From NCBI GenBank assembly GCA_022702705.1, contig CM040428.1, positions 59,190,155 to 59,254,154 on the forward strand: a stretch of 64,000 nt of DNA, in the 5' to 3' direction. The stretch comes from Papilionanthe hookeriana x Papilionanthe teres (taxonomy: Eukaryota; Streptophyta; Magnoliopsida; Asparagales; Orchidaceae). The notes beneath the pieces were generated by a model that was not told the DNA's origin, did not search any database, and was given only the letters and a program-made list of their open reading frames with translations. Below are positions 22,216 to 33,339 of this stretch, in pieces (position 1 is the first letter of the stretch; every line of letters begins with the position of its first letter). The translations under genes were made by a program, and so were the position numbers.

Positions 22216-22320
22216 GAAGGAGAGAGAGAGGCGGGCGGCAGTCCCACCCGTCAAATTTTCGCCCCTCGGTCGTTCAGCCTGGGTTTTCTCGAACCTGTCT
22301 CAATTGGGCCGGCTGGTGCA

Positions 22321-22749
22321 ACAACGAGAATTCCTTCTACAGGAGACCCTGCTCCCAACCAAATGCACATCTCCTTTAATCTACAATAATAAACACGTAA
22401 AAAATAAATAAATAAATAAATAACACATTATATCTTGTGATAACCACATTTGCACAATAGGCCATAACCTTGGTCCTTCATGACCTGTATTTTTTTTTTG
22501 TTTTTATAATAAAAATACTTGGTACTGTCACTGCCCTATTTGATCGGTTCTCCATTCTCTTAACAGGGCCCTAGTTGATCGGTTTTCTATCTCCATTTTT
22601 TTTATTAGGGTCCTAGTTGATCTTTTTTCTATCTTCGTTTTTCTTCATCCATCATTCATCTGACCTTGCAGTTATGCTGAATTTGGTTGAACATTTTTAA
22701 TTTATTATATCTCAATGACTCTGTATGACTATTCTATAATTGCACCCAG
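22321..22749. other. Intron 2, distal part
   Basis: AT-rich intron sequence with poly-A/T and (AAAT)n stretches and an imperfect repeat of ccctagttgatcggttttc/tcctagttgatcttttttc. It ends at acceptor tgcacccag (22749). Confidence 0.6.
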
Positions 22750-22826
22750 GTGGAAGGTTTAGCACGCCATCTACGGTGTGTTGGAATAGATGCTGCCATC
22801 TCATCCTTAAAAAAACCTGGTCCAAG
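22750..22826 (+). CDS. Mut7-like exonuclease, Mut7-C exon 1
   Basis: 77 nt encoding VEGLARHLRCVGIDAAISSL and KKPGP. This is the classic start of the Mut7-C RNase domain (GLARxLRxxGID). It joins in phase 0 to FLCDVM of the previous exon. Acceptor cag at 22749, donor AAG|GTATTT at 22826, phase 2. A 66-bp intron (22827-22892) follows. Confidence 0.85.
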
Positions 22827-22892
22827 GTATTTACTATGAAAAAAATTATATTTCATCATCTTGATTCAAGTTTCCACTTTAATTCTGTTTAG

Positions 22893-23028
22893 ACAGTTGC
22901 TGGATCAAGCATACAAAGAAAAAAGAGTGATTCTAACACGAGATGCTAAGCTCCTGAAACACCAATATTTGGCAAGTAATCAAGTTTACATAGTGAAGAG
23001 TTTGCTAAAAAACGACCAACTACTTGAG
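22893..23028 (+). CDS. Mut7-like exonuclease, Mut7-C exon 2
   Basis: 136 nt giving QLLDQAYKEKRVILTRDAKL, then LKHQY, VYIVKSLLKNDQLLE. VILTRD is the conserved acidic strand of the Mut7-C PIN-like domain. The acceptor ctgtttag (22892) restores codon AGA across the junction. I end the exon at GAG|GTTATT (23028), because homologous proteins continue with a CxxC zinc ribbon that is absent here. If the site is not used, the frame reads V-I-D and stops at 23038-23040, truncating the protein. Confidence 0.75.
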
Positions 23029-23040
23029 GTTATTGATTAA

Positions 23041-24085
23041 ACATTCTATGATATTTAGATTTTTTTTTTAATTTACTTTTGAAATTTATGTTTTATTTTT
23101 CAGAATTTGCATTTTGCTTATTTAATATATTGCCGTGACATGCAGCTAGGTTGGTTTTTCTTATTTTGTTGGATTAGTTGTAGCAGTTGCATTTTATAGA
23201 CGTTTAACTGACTTGATGGATGATGATTCTTGGAATTTCTAGGAATTGAATGTTAATTTTTTCAGCTATCAAACATCTGCTTGCCTTTGCACAATTTTCT
23301 CTTGTTACTTTATTTTAATTCATTATTTATTTTATTCAAATAAAACTTGAGTAATTGGGTTGGTAAGGTTAGTTAAGCTACTATAGTAATATTGTAATTA
23401 TGCGCAGTGCTTTGACTGCATCGCTCTAGATTCTGAATTATTGTTCAAGGAAATAATGTTTTACTTGTTTCCTACATTAAACCCCACCTTCAAGAAAATG
23501 ATGGTTCTTTCCTTCTGCCAGCCAATGGATCATTGCCCTTAAGCTTCAGAGCATTGCTAATTGATTTCTTTTTAGAAATCTAAAATGCTTACGAAACTTG
23601 TGAATGTCGTTCATGGGCCTACATCCGCCTTTTTGGCAAGGTAGAATTTCTCTCGAAAAAATATCTATTGATTTACTTTTGATTGGCTGGGTTATAGGTC
23701 AGATAATTTACTTAACAAACCTGATTTCCGATTCAACGAAACGTACCTTTTTTAAGTTGTCGTTGCAATTTTATGAAGCAAATTAATTGTGTATTTTGTT
23801 TTGTTATCATGTAATTTTGGTTTGAAAAGACATTCAAGGCACCATCTCGAGGCATGCTTCACCATGAGGTGCACAATAAGCACATCAAGACTTGCTACTT
23901 TTAGCCTTAGTGCGGTGTTGCACAATTTTCATTCGAGGGGTATACCTCATGGCTACACTCTGATGCACATGAGATGAATGCCTCAAATCAATATTTACTT
24001 AGAAAAACACACTTTTATGTTACGTATAAGTGGACTTCACTTTTTAGGCTTATGAGTTTTAATCAATTTGGAGATTGAGGGCTAC
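23041..24085. other. AT-rich sequence after the last visible exon
   Basis: About 1 kb with no gene, repeat or transposon that I recognise. If the gene is intact this is the start of an intron longer than 40 kb; if it stops at 23040 it includes the 3' UTR. No zinc-ribbon exon was found. Confidence 0.5.
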
Positions 24086-26159
24086 AATTCTGTTGGTCAA
24101 CTTTTGAAAGATAATAAATAATTTTATTTAGTATATAAAGATATATAATTTTTAAAAATAGTTCTGAAAATGATGTATTTTAAGTTTAAAAGATGAGACT
24201 ATCTGGATCTCATTTACCCAATAATTTGCATAATCGCGTCCGATATCACGAATAATACACCTTCTCAAAAGATGAGTATATCTCGCGGCGGTGGACCCAG
24301 TCATACGAACTAAGATATTTATGACATCCGTTTGGTCTGCGAACCTTATATATGTGACCGACAAGTTTCCCCTACTTAATATAAAGATTAGGCAGGGTTT
24401 ATTTTACCTGAGTTCCAAGTTTCCTATAGAGGCAAGCCCCTATAGTTAATTACATCTCGAATGACTGAGATCACTTGAGAAAACTCTCGATAATGATCGG
24501 TGGTTATGTCTTCAAGAATCTCAAAGTTTAGGTTTTCACAGTAGGACGTGAAAAATCAAGTGGGAATGACAATGTAGAACACTTATTTCTAGGAGGCAAA
24601 GGGGTGAACGGTAGAGGGTGTCACGGATCTGAGGCAAGCCTCAGTGACTTCCCAATTATCCTACTGTATGGCTGAGTTTTGGAGAAATGTTTATTAAGTA
24701 TTTCAATTTTGCCAATTTTATTATTTAGGACTTACACTTGCATAATACCTGATTATACAAGTAGCCCGCAGAGATTGGAGGGTTTACGTCGTACCACACG
24801 ACATCCTCGGAACCTAAAGTAAGTTAGGACTTTCCTTGCACAACGTGTTGTGCAGGGGCCTAATGAGGGTGTGAGGATTTACGTAGCACTGCAGCGAACA
24901 ACATTGAAATCCTATGAATTGTTGTTTAAACTAGGAAAGTTTAGTTGGTGTAGACGTCTTTTCATTGTCGTAGAATGTCAATCAACTTCATTTGTAGCTT
25001 GCTTCATGCTCCTTACCGCGCTGCCCACGAATTTAGTCCCGAGCTCTTTGTTGCATCTATAGTAGTGTCACAGTTTCAGGGTTTAGGGTTTATAGTTTTG
25101 CAGTGTGTATGTCAAGTTCTGTTATTGTTTTGGTTTCAGTTTCATTTTTGGTTTTGCATTCAGACTAAGCAAATTGCAGATAAATAAAAAGTACTTGAGA
25201 AGTAAAATGCGGTAAAGTAAAGTGTTGTAAATAAACCATAAAAGCGTACTTGGGCATTTGCTACTGCTGTTTGAATTGTATTGCAAGCATAGTATGATTC
25301 ACACGAGATTTAAATAAACTTATGGAAAATTAAGTAAAACGAGAAAACTCAGCATGAAAGTCAGAAAAAACGAGTCGTAGAAATCACAAGTAAAACTTGT
25401 AGTCACGTGTGTAAAACTAGAACTAGGTGTAAGACGTCAGTAAAGGTGGGGGCTCAGAGTTGGGCTGTGTGCTACCCGACCTTGGACTAGAGTTACCAAC
25501 CTGACTATCTACGGAGGGCAGTCCTTAACCTCAATCCAAGTTACTAACCATGAAACTTTATAAGTTTTTATACGAAGAATTCTTTGATTTTAATGCAAAA
25601 GTTGTTTAAGTTTTTTTATGCAGAATTCTTGTTGACAAGCAAAAGAGATTTTTTTTTGTTTTATTTTCTGTAAATATTTTGTAAAGTAGTGGAGTCCATA
25701 GGCTAGTCACTCTAATCGTGTTAGGACTACTGACGACCTAAGATCGTCGGGAGAAACAATCTCATAAAGAGTCGGCGAATAGCATCATCGGTCATTTCCT
25801 TTCCTTTATCAAAAGTCTTTGAGGTAGGAGATACTATTCTAAATTTTTCTACATCGTATCCCTCGTTTAGCACACATTAGCATTATTATTATCGCTCTAA
25901 CCACCTAGACCTCAGACTTACAAAAGTTCGATGATCCATATGTGACAAAACAAATGTCCTCAATTGCCGGGAGGATTTGAGCGTAAGGTTCAAGCTCAAA
26001 TCCCGGTGCATTGAGTTTCAATGTAGGTTAAGTCATGACGGGAATTTCATAGTGTTTTAATTAAGGAAGTTTTGAACCAAATCTTGGTGCAACCTCGTGC
26101 ATAGTGCTTCAATCAGTTTGTGAATTAGGGTCATGTGCCTAATTTCATCGTTCATTCGA

Positions 26160-26595
26160 AAATTAGGTTGATGAGCTCTCATCTAAGGCGTGCTCTTAAA
26201 ATCTAGGAAGCCTATACTGAAGATCGGGCTGATGAGCTCTCAACTAAGGTGTGCTCCTAAAGTCTAGGAAGCTATACAAAAAAATCAGGTGGATGAGCTC
26301 ACCTAAGGTGCGCTTCTAAAGTCTAGGAAGCCTATACTGAAAACTGGATGGATGAATTCTCACCTAGGGTGTGCTCCTAAAGTCTAGAAAGCCTACACTA
26401 AAAATCAGGTGGATGAACTCTCACTTAGGGTGTGCTCCTAAAGTTTAGGAAGCTTATACTGAACCTTGGATGGATGAACTCTCACCTAAGGTGTGCTCTT
26501 AAAGTCTGGGAAGCCTACACTGAACCTTGGATGGATGAACTCTCACCTGAGGTGTGCTCCTAAAGTCTAGGAAGCCTATACTGAACCTTGTGGCT
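26160..26595. repeat. 61-bp tandem repeats in the solo LTR
   Basis: About seven diverged units with core gatgaactctcacctaaggt, tgtgctcctaaagtctagga and agcctatactga. The same units occur in the LTRs at 37540-37975 and 49460-49965. Confidence 0.85.
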
Positions 26596-26929
26596 GAAGT
26601 GACTTAAAGTGACTAATCATTAATTAGGTATTTTCCAACTAATCCTCAAATATCTCTAAGTGTCTTTCAAATAATTAAATCGCAAATTCTCATTTTTCAC
26701 TTAATCGTTTTAAAAGAAAAATAAAACAAGAGATCAAAAGTGGTCGAACCACTTCCAAAACTAGTAAGGCCAAGGGGGGGAGAGCAAGTGAGTCGGGCCT
26801 AAAGGTGTTTAAATAAAGATCGCGTGAAACCCCAAAACAGTGCCGAAATGTTGTTAAATAGCAGGTAACAAGCTTAAACAGAAATTCTACGGCCCCCTAC
26901 AACTCTAGACAGCACCTAACTAGCTTCAA

Positions 26930-27515
26930 ACGACCAACTACAGCAATAGGCAGCGACTAGCAAGCTCAAACGACCAATTCCCACACTAGGCAGCACCTAA
27001 CAAGCTTCCCACAACTCCGGACAGCGACTAGCAAGCTCCAAACGGCCAATTCCGGCACTAGGCCGAACCTAACAAGCTTCCTACAACTCCGGGCAGCGAC
27101 TAGCAAGCTCCGAACAGCCAACTCCGGAACTAGGCAGCACCTAACATGCTTCCTACAACTCCGGGTAGCGACTAGCAAGCTCTGAACAGCCAACTCCGGC
27201 ACTAGGCAGCACCTAACAAGCATCCTACAACTTCGGGCAGTGAGTAGCAAGCTCCGAACAGCCAACTTCGGCACTAGGCAACACCTAACAAGCTTCCTAC
27301 AACTTCGGGCAGCAACTAGCAAGCTCCGAACTGCTAACTCCGGCACTAGGCAGCACCTAACAAGCTTCCTACAACTCCGTGCATCGACTAGCAAGCTTCG
27401 AACAGCCAATTCTGGCACTAGGCAGCACCTAACAAGCTTCCTACAACTCCGAGCAGCGACTAGCGAGTTCCGAACAACCAATTCCAGCACTAGGCAACAC
27501 CTAACAAGCTTCTTA
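26930..27515. repeat. 72-bp tandem array specific to the solo LTR
   Basis: About eight units of 72 bp (core agcaagctccgaacagcca, actccggcactaggcagcac, aagcttcctacaactccg). Because 72 is a multiple of 3 and stops are rare, long repetitive frames of 24-residue periods appear on both strands; these are not genes. The corresponding place in the two younger LTRs has about one unit. Confidence 0.9.
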
Positions 27516-28639
27516 CTCGCCTCAAACAGCCCATATATAGTAATGGACAACAATTTTAAGCTTACAAACAACAATAAACAGTCATTCTACGCTTCAAACA
27601 GCCCTCCTACAACACTTAATAGCTTTCTATAGCACTAGGCAACGATCTTAAGCGCTAGACAACTACTCTAAGCTCCCGAACAACACCCAACAGACATTTC
27701 AATGCTTCCTACAATAGTCTTCGCAGCGGTTTTAAATAGCCAAAATAAAATAAATGCGATGTTTAAAATTTTTAAATAGCGAGTAAAACAATCATAAATC
27801 AAGATTCAATCGACTCCAACACCACCATTCAATCCCAACGATGAATCCAATCAATTGTAAAGAAGTTCCGCAAAACTTCAAACATACTGGTCTCAAAGCT
27901 TAACTAGGGACATCCGTCAAACCTGAATTCGCAAAGTTATAGCAAAGGCACAAAACATGCACAATTTTCATGAGGGAAACATAAACAAAACTTCTCTATC
28001 GAATATATGTATCAGCGTTGGAGAAATATCTTTTAAGATTGTGCAAAAAAAAATCTGTTCATGTTTTGCCTCAACACATAAATTCTAAATTAAATTTGGC
28101 AGTTAATCAAATGCTACAATTTCTATTTCTGAATATCTCCAACACCTCAAATAAATTTGGAAGTGTTGCCTTTATCAATGCATATTTTTAAAACAATGAG
28201 AATATTTATAAAAAGGTAATTGAACATGTGTTTTACTGATTACTACTTGACTAAAAAACAGAAAAGAAAAAAAATGTCATCATCAATTCATGAGCAAGGT
28301 ACATATATTTGCCAATATCACATTCAATGAGGATTTATACTTAGCTGCAACTACCATCAAGGAAGAAACATCATTCATACGTAAATTATTTATCCAGGAT
28401 AACTCTTTCTTGTCCTTCCCCATAAATCATTTCAAAGCAATAAATATATGCAAAGCTAAGACATTATTTGAATCTCAAGACTGCAAGAGAAACGAAATAG
28501 CAAAACTCTAACAACCTGTGGTAAAAGATGGAATGTTGGTTTTAGATTTATCTTGCTGAAGGAGAGAATGAGATATTCGAGTGAGAAAGAAGAGAAACAA
28601 AAAATTGGGTTCGGGTGTAGGAGTAAGTCGAGTAGAGCA

Positions 28640-29090
28640 AAACAGAAGAACTACCAAAATCCCTTCTTCGAAGTCCTCGACTTCCTTGGTGCTGCGCGAT
28701 TTCGAGATGAAGATGAAGTACATCTCGCCGGCGGTGGCGGCGAGGCTTGAGGGAGTTCGGTGCGAAGAAGGTAGGAGACGAGGATTTTTGTTGGGAGAGG
28801 AGCAGGCGGTGAGGGTTTCTTTCGCAGAGGAAGGAGTGGGGTGCTTTGTCGCGCCGAGGAGGAACAAGCTTCGGGTCGTGCGAGTGGGAGGCGCTAGCGA
28901 CGACTTCGGGTTGCGCGAGAGAAGGAGAGGGGGAGGCGGGGGCGAGTGAACAGTCGCAGGAGGTTTTTTCTGTCTCGAGGAGAAGAGGCGAGCTTGAGAG
29001 GGCCAGCGGCTTCGGGGCGTGCGCAGGGAAGAAGGCCAGCGGGCTCGAACAGGGGAGGAGGGAGCTAATGCCGAATGCCTTGGAATAAAG
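28640..29090. other. GC-rich, G-skewed block of the solo LTR
   Basis: A stretch rich in CpG and gagg/gcgag motifs, contrasting with the AT-rich surroundings. It corresponds to the GC-rich blocks at 39490-40560 and 51500-52560. Arg/Glu/Ser-rich frames here are compositional. Confidence 0.6.
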
Positions 29091-29836
29091 CGTTCCGCCC
29101 GATACTGTAGTCGTTCCGCTAAATATCAGTTACGCTTCATTAGGCGGAGAAATAATGAGTTGCCATGTATGGAGGAGGCCTAATTGGAAAATTTTAATAC
29201 CTGATTATATTTAATTAATGATAAATTTGAAATTTAAAATTTGAAATTCAAAATCAAGTAAGCTAAGGTAATTAGCCCTGGGTCTAGTCCGGGTCAAACC
29301 CAAGTTGGACTTGGGTCGAACCCGAACCTGCGCCCCGCTAAATAAGAAAAATGGTGCATCAATTTTCGTGCTAACCGCTCGCGCATGAAACCATAATAAA
29401 ATTAGTGTCATTCTTAGATAAAGTCGACGTCCCAGACGTATCCGTGTGGTCTGTTTCGTCATCCCGGGTCGTCCGGACGAATTTGTTGACGGTCGACCCG
29501 ACTCAAGCCAATCTCGTGCATGGTTCAGTCAATGTGCGAATTGTGGTGTCCGCGAGTGCGTGAGGCACTAAAGGTTCCCCTAGGGGCTGCTCCTATTAAT
29601 GTAGGAACTCAACTTTGAATTTTACATGTCGGTCCTAATCAACTTAGCAAAATGCCGAGGATTTGGGACCGTCCATGCGAGACTCGAAGGAGTAAAGAAG
29701 TAGCTCGAATTTTCTAAGCAATGTGGGTCCTGTACTAGTCCTCTAAGAGGGTCAAACAAATGGGAAGCCTAAAATTAGACCCTAGGCTCTAAGGAGAGAA
29801 ATAAAGACCTCATCTAGAAATGAGGTAAACAAATTC

Positions 29837-30069
29837 GAGAGCAAAGCAAATGCCAGAGGTTGAGTGTGGTCATGTGCTAGCAAATAATGGCATGTTAGTG
29901 GGATTCGAGTGTTACATTGTCTACAAAATTGAGACAGACGTTGAGCTTTAATTAGTTGCTAGTCGGCATTTGACCAGCGCAAAGTTCAAGAAACGAATTT
30001 GGCTTGATGATCGATGCTTGATTTTGATCTAACATGCTCGATTCAAAATCAATGAATTAGTTAAGAAAC
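29837..30069. other. Unassigned spacer
   Basis: About 230 bp between the solo LTR and the PIF/Harbinger element. No feature is recognised. Confidence 0.5.
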
Positions 30070-30867
30070 TAAGGGTCTGTTTGGTTCGACTGCAGCTTTT
30101 CAGCTATTGACAATGCATCAGTATTGCTTGTGAAGCAATGCTATGGAGAAGCAATATTGCGGAAGTCATCTGTCTCGTTTGATTGCAATATCGTGGAAAA
30201 CAGTATATGAGCGATTTTTTGTAAAAATGACCAGACTGCCCCTGTTTATTAAAATTGTTTGAAAATTTTGATTTATTTATATGATATACAAGATTTGCAA
30301 ATACAATTTTTTTTTAATTTTATGTTTTAATTATTCAAAGTAATAAATATAAATTTTATTTTTAAAAAATTAAGCGCCATTCGTGGTTAAATATATTGTT
30401 CAAATTACTAAAATGAAATATTTAGAACCTTTATATTGGTTAAAGATATTTAGAAGCTTGATATATTTAAAGCTATTTATGTATATACGTATGTTTAAAT
30501 TTGTTTACTTATATGCATGCAAACATATAAATATTAATATTTTATTTTTGTAAACATATATAATCATACAATTTAAGTTGATTTTAAAAGAAATATGTAT
30601 AAAACTATACCGCGAAGTCGTGTAGATGACCGTGGTAACAAGGTGAAAAGAGAGCGGTAGCGAGTGTTTAAAAATTATGTTTTATTTATTCAAAGAAAAT
30701 TAATTGATTATTTTATATCTATATATTTTAAAAGTATGAAAAGATGTGTTTAAAAATATTTATCGATTTATATCTCATATATTTCGAAAAGTATTAAAAT
30801 TTTGAGTTTTAAATCATCTAATCGCACAAGATTTAGAACAAAAACATCAAGATAACGATCGCATATC

Positions 30868-31242
30868 TCAAAAAGTCACAAAGTCACGCAGATGTACATA
30901 GAGTTCTCTCAAGCACGTGCTAAGAATAACGATATAATGAAAAAACTGTAGGACTATTACAACAACAATTAACACGATAATAATGTTCACTTTAGTTTTG
31001 AGCTGCTGTAGCTCCCGTGTCACACCTTCTTCTGGTGAAGCCATCCACTCCCTAACATCGGGCTCCTGAGAATTCGGTAAGCTGTCCGCCCATCGGAAGA
31101 AACTGCATTGCTCTGGAATTGTCCGAGGGCAGCAATAAAACTTTCGGCGAATGTTGTGCGGCTGTCGTGATGTGAAAAGAGATGTCTGGAGGCCACAATG
31201 ACATAGCACTCGGCGAGAGGTAGCCGACATGCTGAAACTCAT
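30868..31242 (-). CDS. GRF-type zinc-finger protein with C-terminal membrane segment (124 aa)
   Basis: Intact ORF, MSFSMSATSR start. The GRF finger spans about residues 14-55: CHCG, then HNIRRKFYCCPR, then CSFFRWAD, i.e. the C-x-CG...RxFYxCP...CxFFxWaD pattern. A strongly hydrophobic segment, VNIIIVLIVVVIVLQFFHY, at about residues 85-103 is probably a membrane helix. The family is known in plants, often repeat-associated; the finger binds nucleic acid in characterised proteins. The ORF lies inside the Harbinger element, downstream of the transposase on the same strand. Whether it helps transposition or is captured cargo is not known. Confidence 0.7.
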   Translation of the reverse strand: MSFSMSATSRRVLCHCGLQTSLFTSRQPHNIRRKFYCCPRTIPEQCSFFRWADSLPNSQEPDVREWMASPEEGVTRELQQLKTKVNIIIVLIVVVIVLQFFHYIVILSTCLRELYVHLRDFVTF

Positions 31243-31451
31243 GTCTTCCTGAAATGCAAGCGAATATAGAACTTAATTACTTTGATTACCAACTGCTCAA
31301 ACAAAATGATAATCATCAAACCAGAGAAAAGAAAGACATTACTCTTACAGACCAGTTAATGTGAAGAAAAGTGCTCAACAGAATGTAAATCTTCATTTCA
31401 AAACAAAAAATAACCTAAACATCATCAACATAGTTCTGCTCAACAGAAACA

Positions 31452-31945
31452 CTATCCAACTAATGAGCTAGTAATCTCCTCTCGAAGGGCTGTCATTTCA
31501 TTCGCACCCTCCCCATCTTTCGTGCAAATTGGGGCATCGTCGTTCTCCTCCCGTGATGTAGATCGACCAATGCGGTCTTCATAACCTTCGACCGTAACTT
31601 CCTCGTCATTGAGCTCGACACGCTCGAAATCAACATCAACTCGAGTTGGATGTCGCCTAATATAGTTATGCAGGGCCATAGTGGCTAACACTATATGCAC
31701 CTGTTTGGGAAACGGATAAGGTGAAATATCTTGAAGTATGACCCATTTCTTCTTCCAAACTCCAAATGTCCTCTCAATTACGCCTCGCAAGGATGAATGT
31801 CTTTTATTAAACACCTCTTTTCTATTTCGTAGCGATTACCTGGCTCTCTCGAAATCTGGAATATGATACCTTGTGTCATGATAGGGTTTAAGGTACCCCC
31901 TCTGCATTGGGTAGCCAGCATCCACCAAATAATACTTTCCTGTAA
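31452..31945 (-). pseudogene. PIF/Harbinger transposase (DDE_Tnp_4), C-terminal part, one premature stop
   Basis: The minus-strand frame starts after a splice-like ttattacag (about 31940) with KYYLVDAGYPMQRGYLKP and YHDTRYHIPDF, meets TAA at 31838-31836, then continues in the same frame through NKRHSSLRGVIERTFGVWKK to a stop at 31452. D of VDAGYP and E of VIERTFG are the second and third catalytic residues of the family. The N-terminal half with the first Asp was not found upstream (32030-32800), so the gene is incomplete or interrupted. Confidence 0.8.
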
Positions 31946-33120
31946 TAATGAGAGGACATGTTCATCATCAGATTGTGCAAAATTGGAGCACATATAACCA
32001 AATCCAAACAAAGCAACTAATAGCAAAACTCCAACAGGATGAAGGAACTAAATTTGAAGAGAAAGACCATAAATGCATAAAATTCATCACTTGCCCCACA
32101 AAGACAAATCATTAGTTGGAAATCACTGGGATGAAAGACTCATAATACTCTAACCAAATCTCAAGAACCATATGAGGTATGCATCAAATAACCTTAACAA
32201 TTGACCTCACAGTTGGTGTTTGCTCATGCCTCGCCATTAATTTCAAGAGATAAGCATAATAACGTACCGCAACTCATTGCAATAACAAGAGAGAGCCAAC
32301 CTACGAAAATTTTGCTTGTGTATCAGAGGCCGATACAAAGAACTGAACAGCAAAGCATTTAAAAAAAATTGCTGTCATGAATTTTTTGGTTGTAATGAAC
32401 CTACGAAAATTTTGGTGTCATGAACAGCAAATGAATTTTTTGGTGTCATGAACCTACGAAAATTTTGCTCCTGTATCAAAGCATGTAACAACAAAGCATT
32501 TAAAAACAAAAAAATCTTAAATCCAAGCTTAAAACGGAACCAGGCCAACAAAATTTCACAGTTGGAGATGGAAGAAATGAGAAAGAAGAAGGAAGAGCCC
32601 TCTGTGGTGCGCAGGAAAAACTTCCTGTAAAAAAATTTCCATTTTTTTCTCCTTGAGCCCAAGCAAATGTAATCACACTACATAGCCAGCCATAGCGTAT
32701 GAAAGCACAAACAATTCCTCTACACAGAGCCATTTCTCAACATTGCATAACAATCTTTTCACCCGTGAAAGCCAAACAACAGCATATGTAGATCGGGACA
32801 GGAGAAGAGGGAAGAGATGGAGGAGAGGAAGAGAAACCATAATATTTTGCCGTTAACTTCAACGAAAAACAAATCCAACCATTCCACATCAAAGAAACTT
32901 CGAAAGATCGTCATGGAAGAGACTAGAAAGAGAGAATTAGAGGGGGACGGGGCCTCGAGAGAGAATGATAGATCGAAGGTAGGTTACCTCAGATTCGAAC
33001 GTTTCTCGGTCGAGGAAGAAGAACAGTCGGCTCGCGAGAAGGTCCAGGGCAGAGAAAGAGTTCGGGGAGAGCAGCAGAGCGAGGGCAACGCCAGGAAAAA
33101 AATCCCTCAAAGCCAGCTGA
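31946..33120. other. Internal non-coding part of the Harbinger element
   Basis: About 1.2 kb upstream of the transposase piece. It holds a short direct repeat of cctacgaaaattttg/ggtgtcatgaa (about 32340-32470) and Lys/Glu-rich frames at 32817-33000 without a domain. Remnants of 5' exons are possible but not supported. Confidence 0.4.
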
Positions 33121-33339
33121 AATTCGGGGCCGCGGGGTTTATCCCGCGGTCCGCTTTCACGCCGCTTCGCGGCAATAGGCTGCGAATCCACCACGGGACG
33201 TCCCGTTTTACCGCAAATTCGCGGTGCGTTACAGCGCCGCACCGCGAATTTGGCTATCCAAACAGGCCCTAAGCTTGATTTGGCTTGAGCCCGACTTGTG
33301 TTGAGTTTGAAACAAATTAAGCTTGCATAAGATTGAATT

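Larger units (their letters stand above)
20560..22320 (-). mobile_element. Duplicated gypsy-family LTR in intron 2
   Basis: Minus-strand LTR sequence related to those at 15578, 57937 and 60871: it shares ggctgtatcc and ggtggtg-type motifs and a candidate TGCACCAGCC start at 22320. It contains an internal direct duplication of about 510 bp (unit 1 about 20790-21720 including a 414-bp MITE; unit 2 about 21727-22215). The two units are nearly identical. No internal gag or pol is present, so it may be a solo LTR with later duplication. Outer boundaries are approximate. Confidence 0.6.
24091..29831 (-). mobile_element. 5.7-kb solo LTR of a Tat/Ogre-like element
   Basis: It begins TGTTGGTCAAC at 24091 and ends gaggtaaaca at 29831 (TG...CA). 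It is flanked by a perfect 5-bp duplication AATTC at 24086-24090 and 29832-29836. Along its length it is a diverged match of the LTRs at 35473-41261 and 47414-53253, including the 61-bp repeats, the GC-rich block and the conserved terminal 300 bp. There is no PBS or internal region, so it is a solo LTR formed by LTR-LTR recombination. Orientation (minus) follows the full element. Confidence 0.9.
30073..33269 (-). mobile_element. PIF/Harbinger-type DNA transposon (3.2 kb)
   Basis: Left end GGGTCTGTTTGG at 30073; right end, reverse-complemented, GGGCCTGTTTGGATAGCC from 33269. It is flanked by TAA at 30070-30072 and 33270-33272, the 3-bp duplication expected for this superfamily. Inside, on the minus strand, are a DDE_Tnp_4-type transposase remnant and a small GRF zinc-finger ORF. 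The right subterminal part (33120-33250) is GC-rich with inverted ccgcgaattt/aaattcgcgg copies. Canonical members encode a transposase and a Myb-like protein; no Myb-like ORF was seen. Confidence 0.85.

Noticed and set aside
26966..27632. 202- and 130-codon frames across 26966-27632
   Set aside because: Translation of the 72-bp tandem array on both strands (24-residue period).
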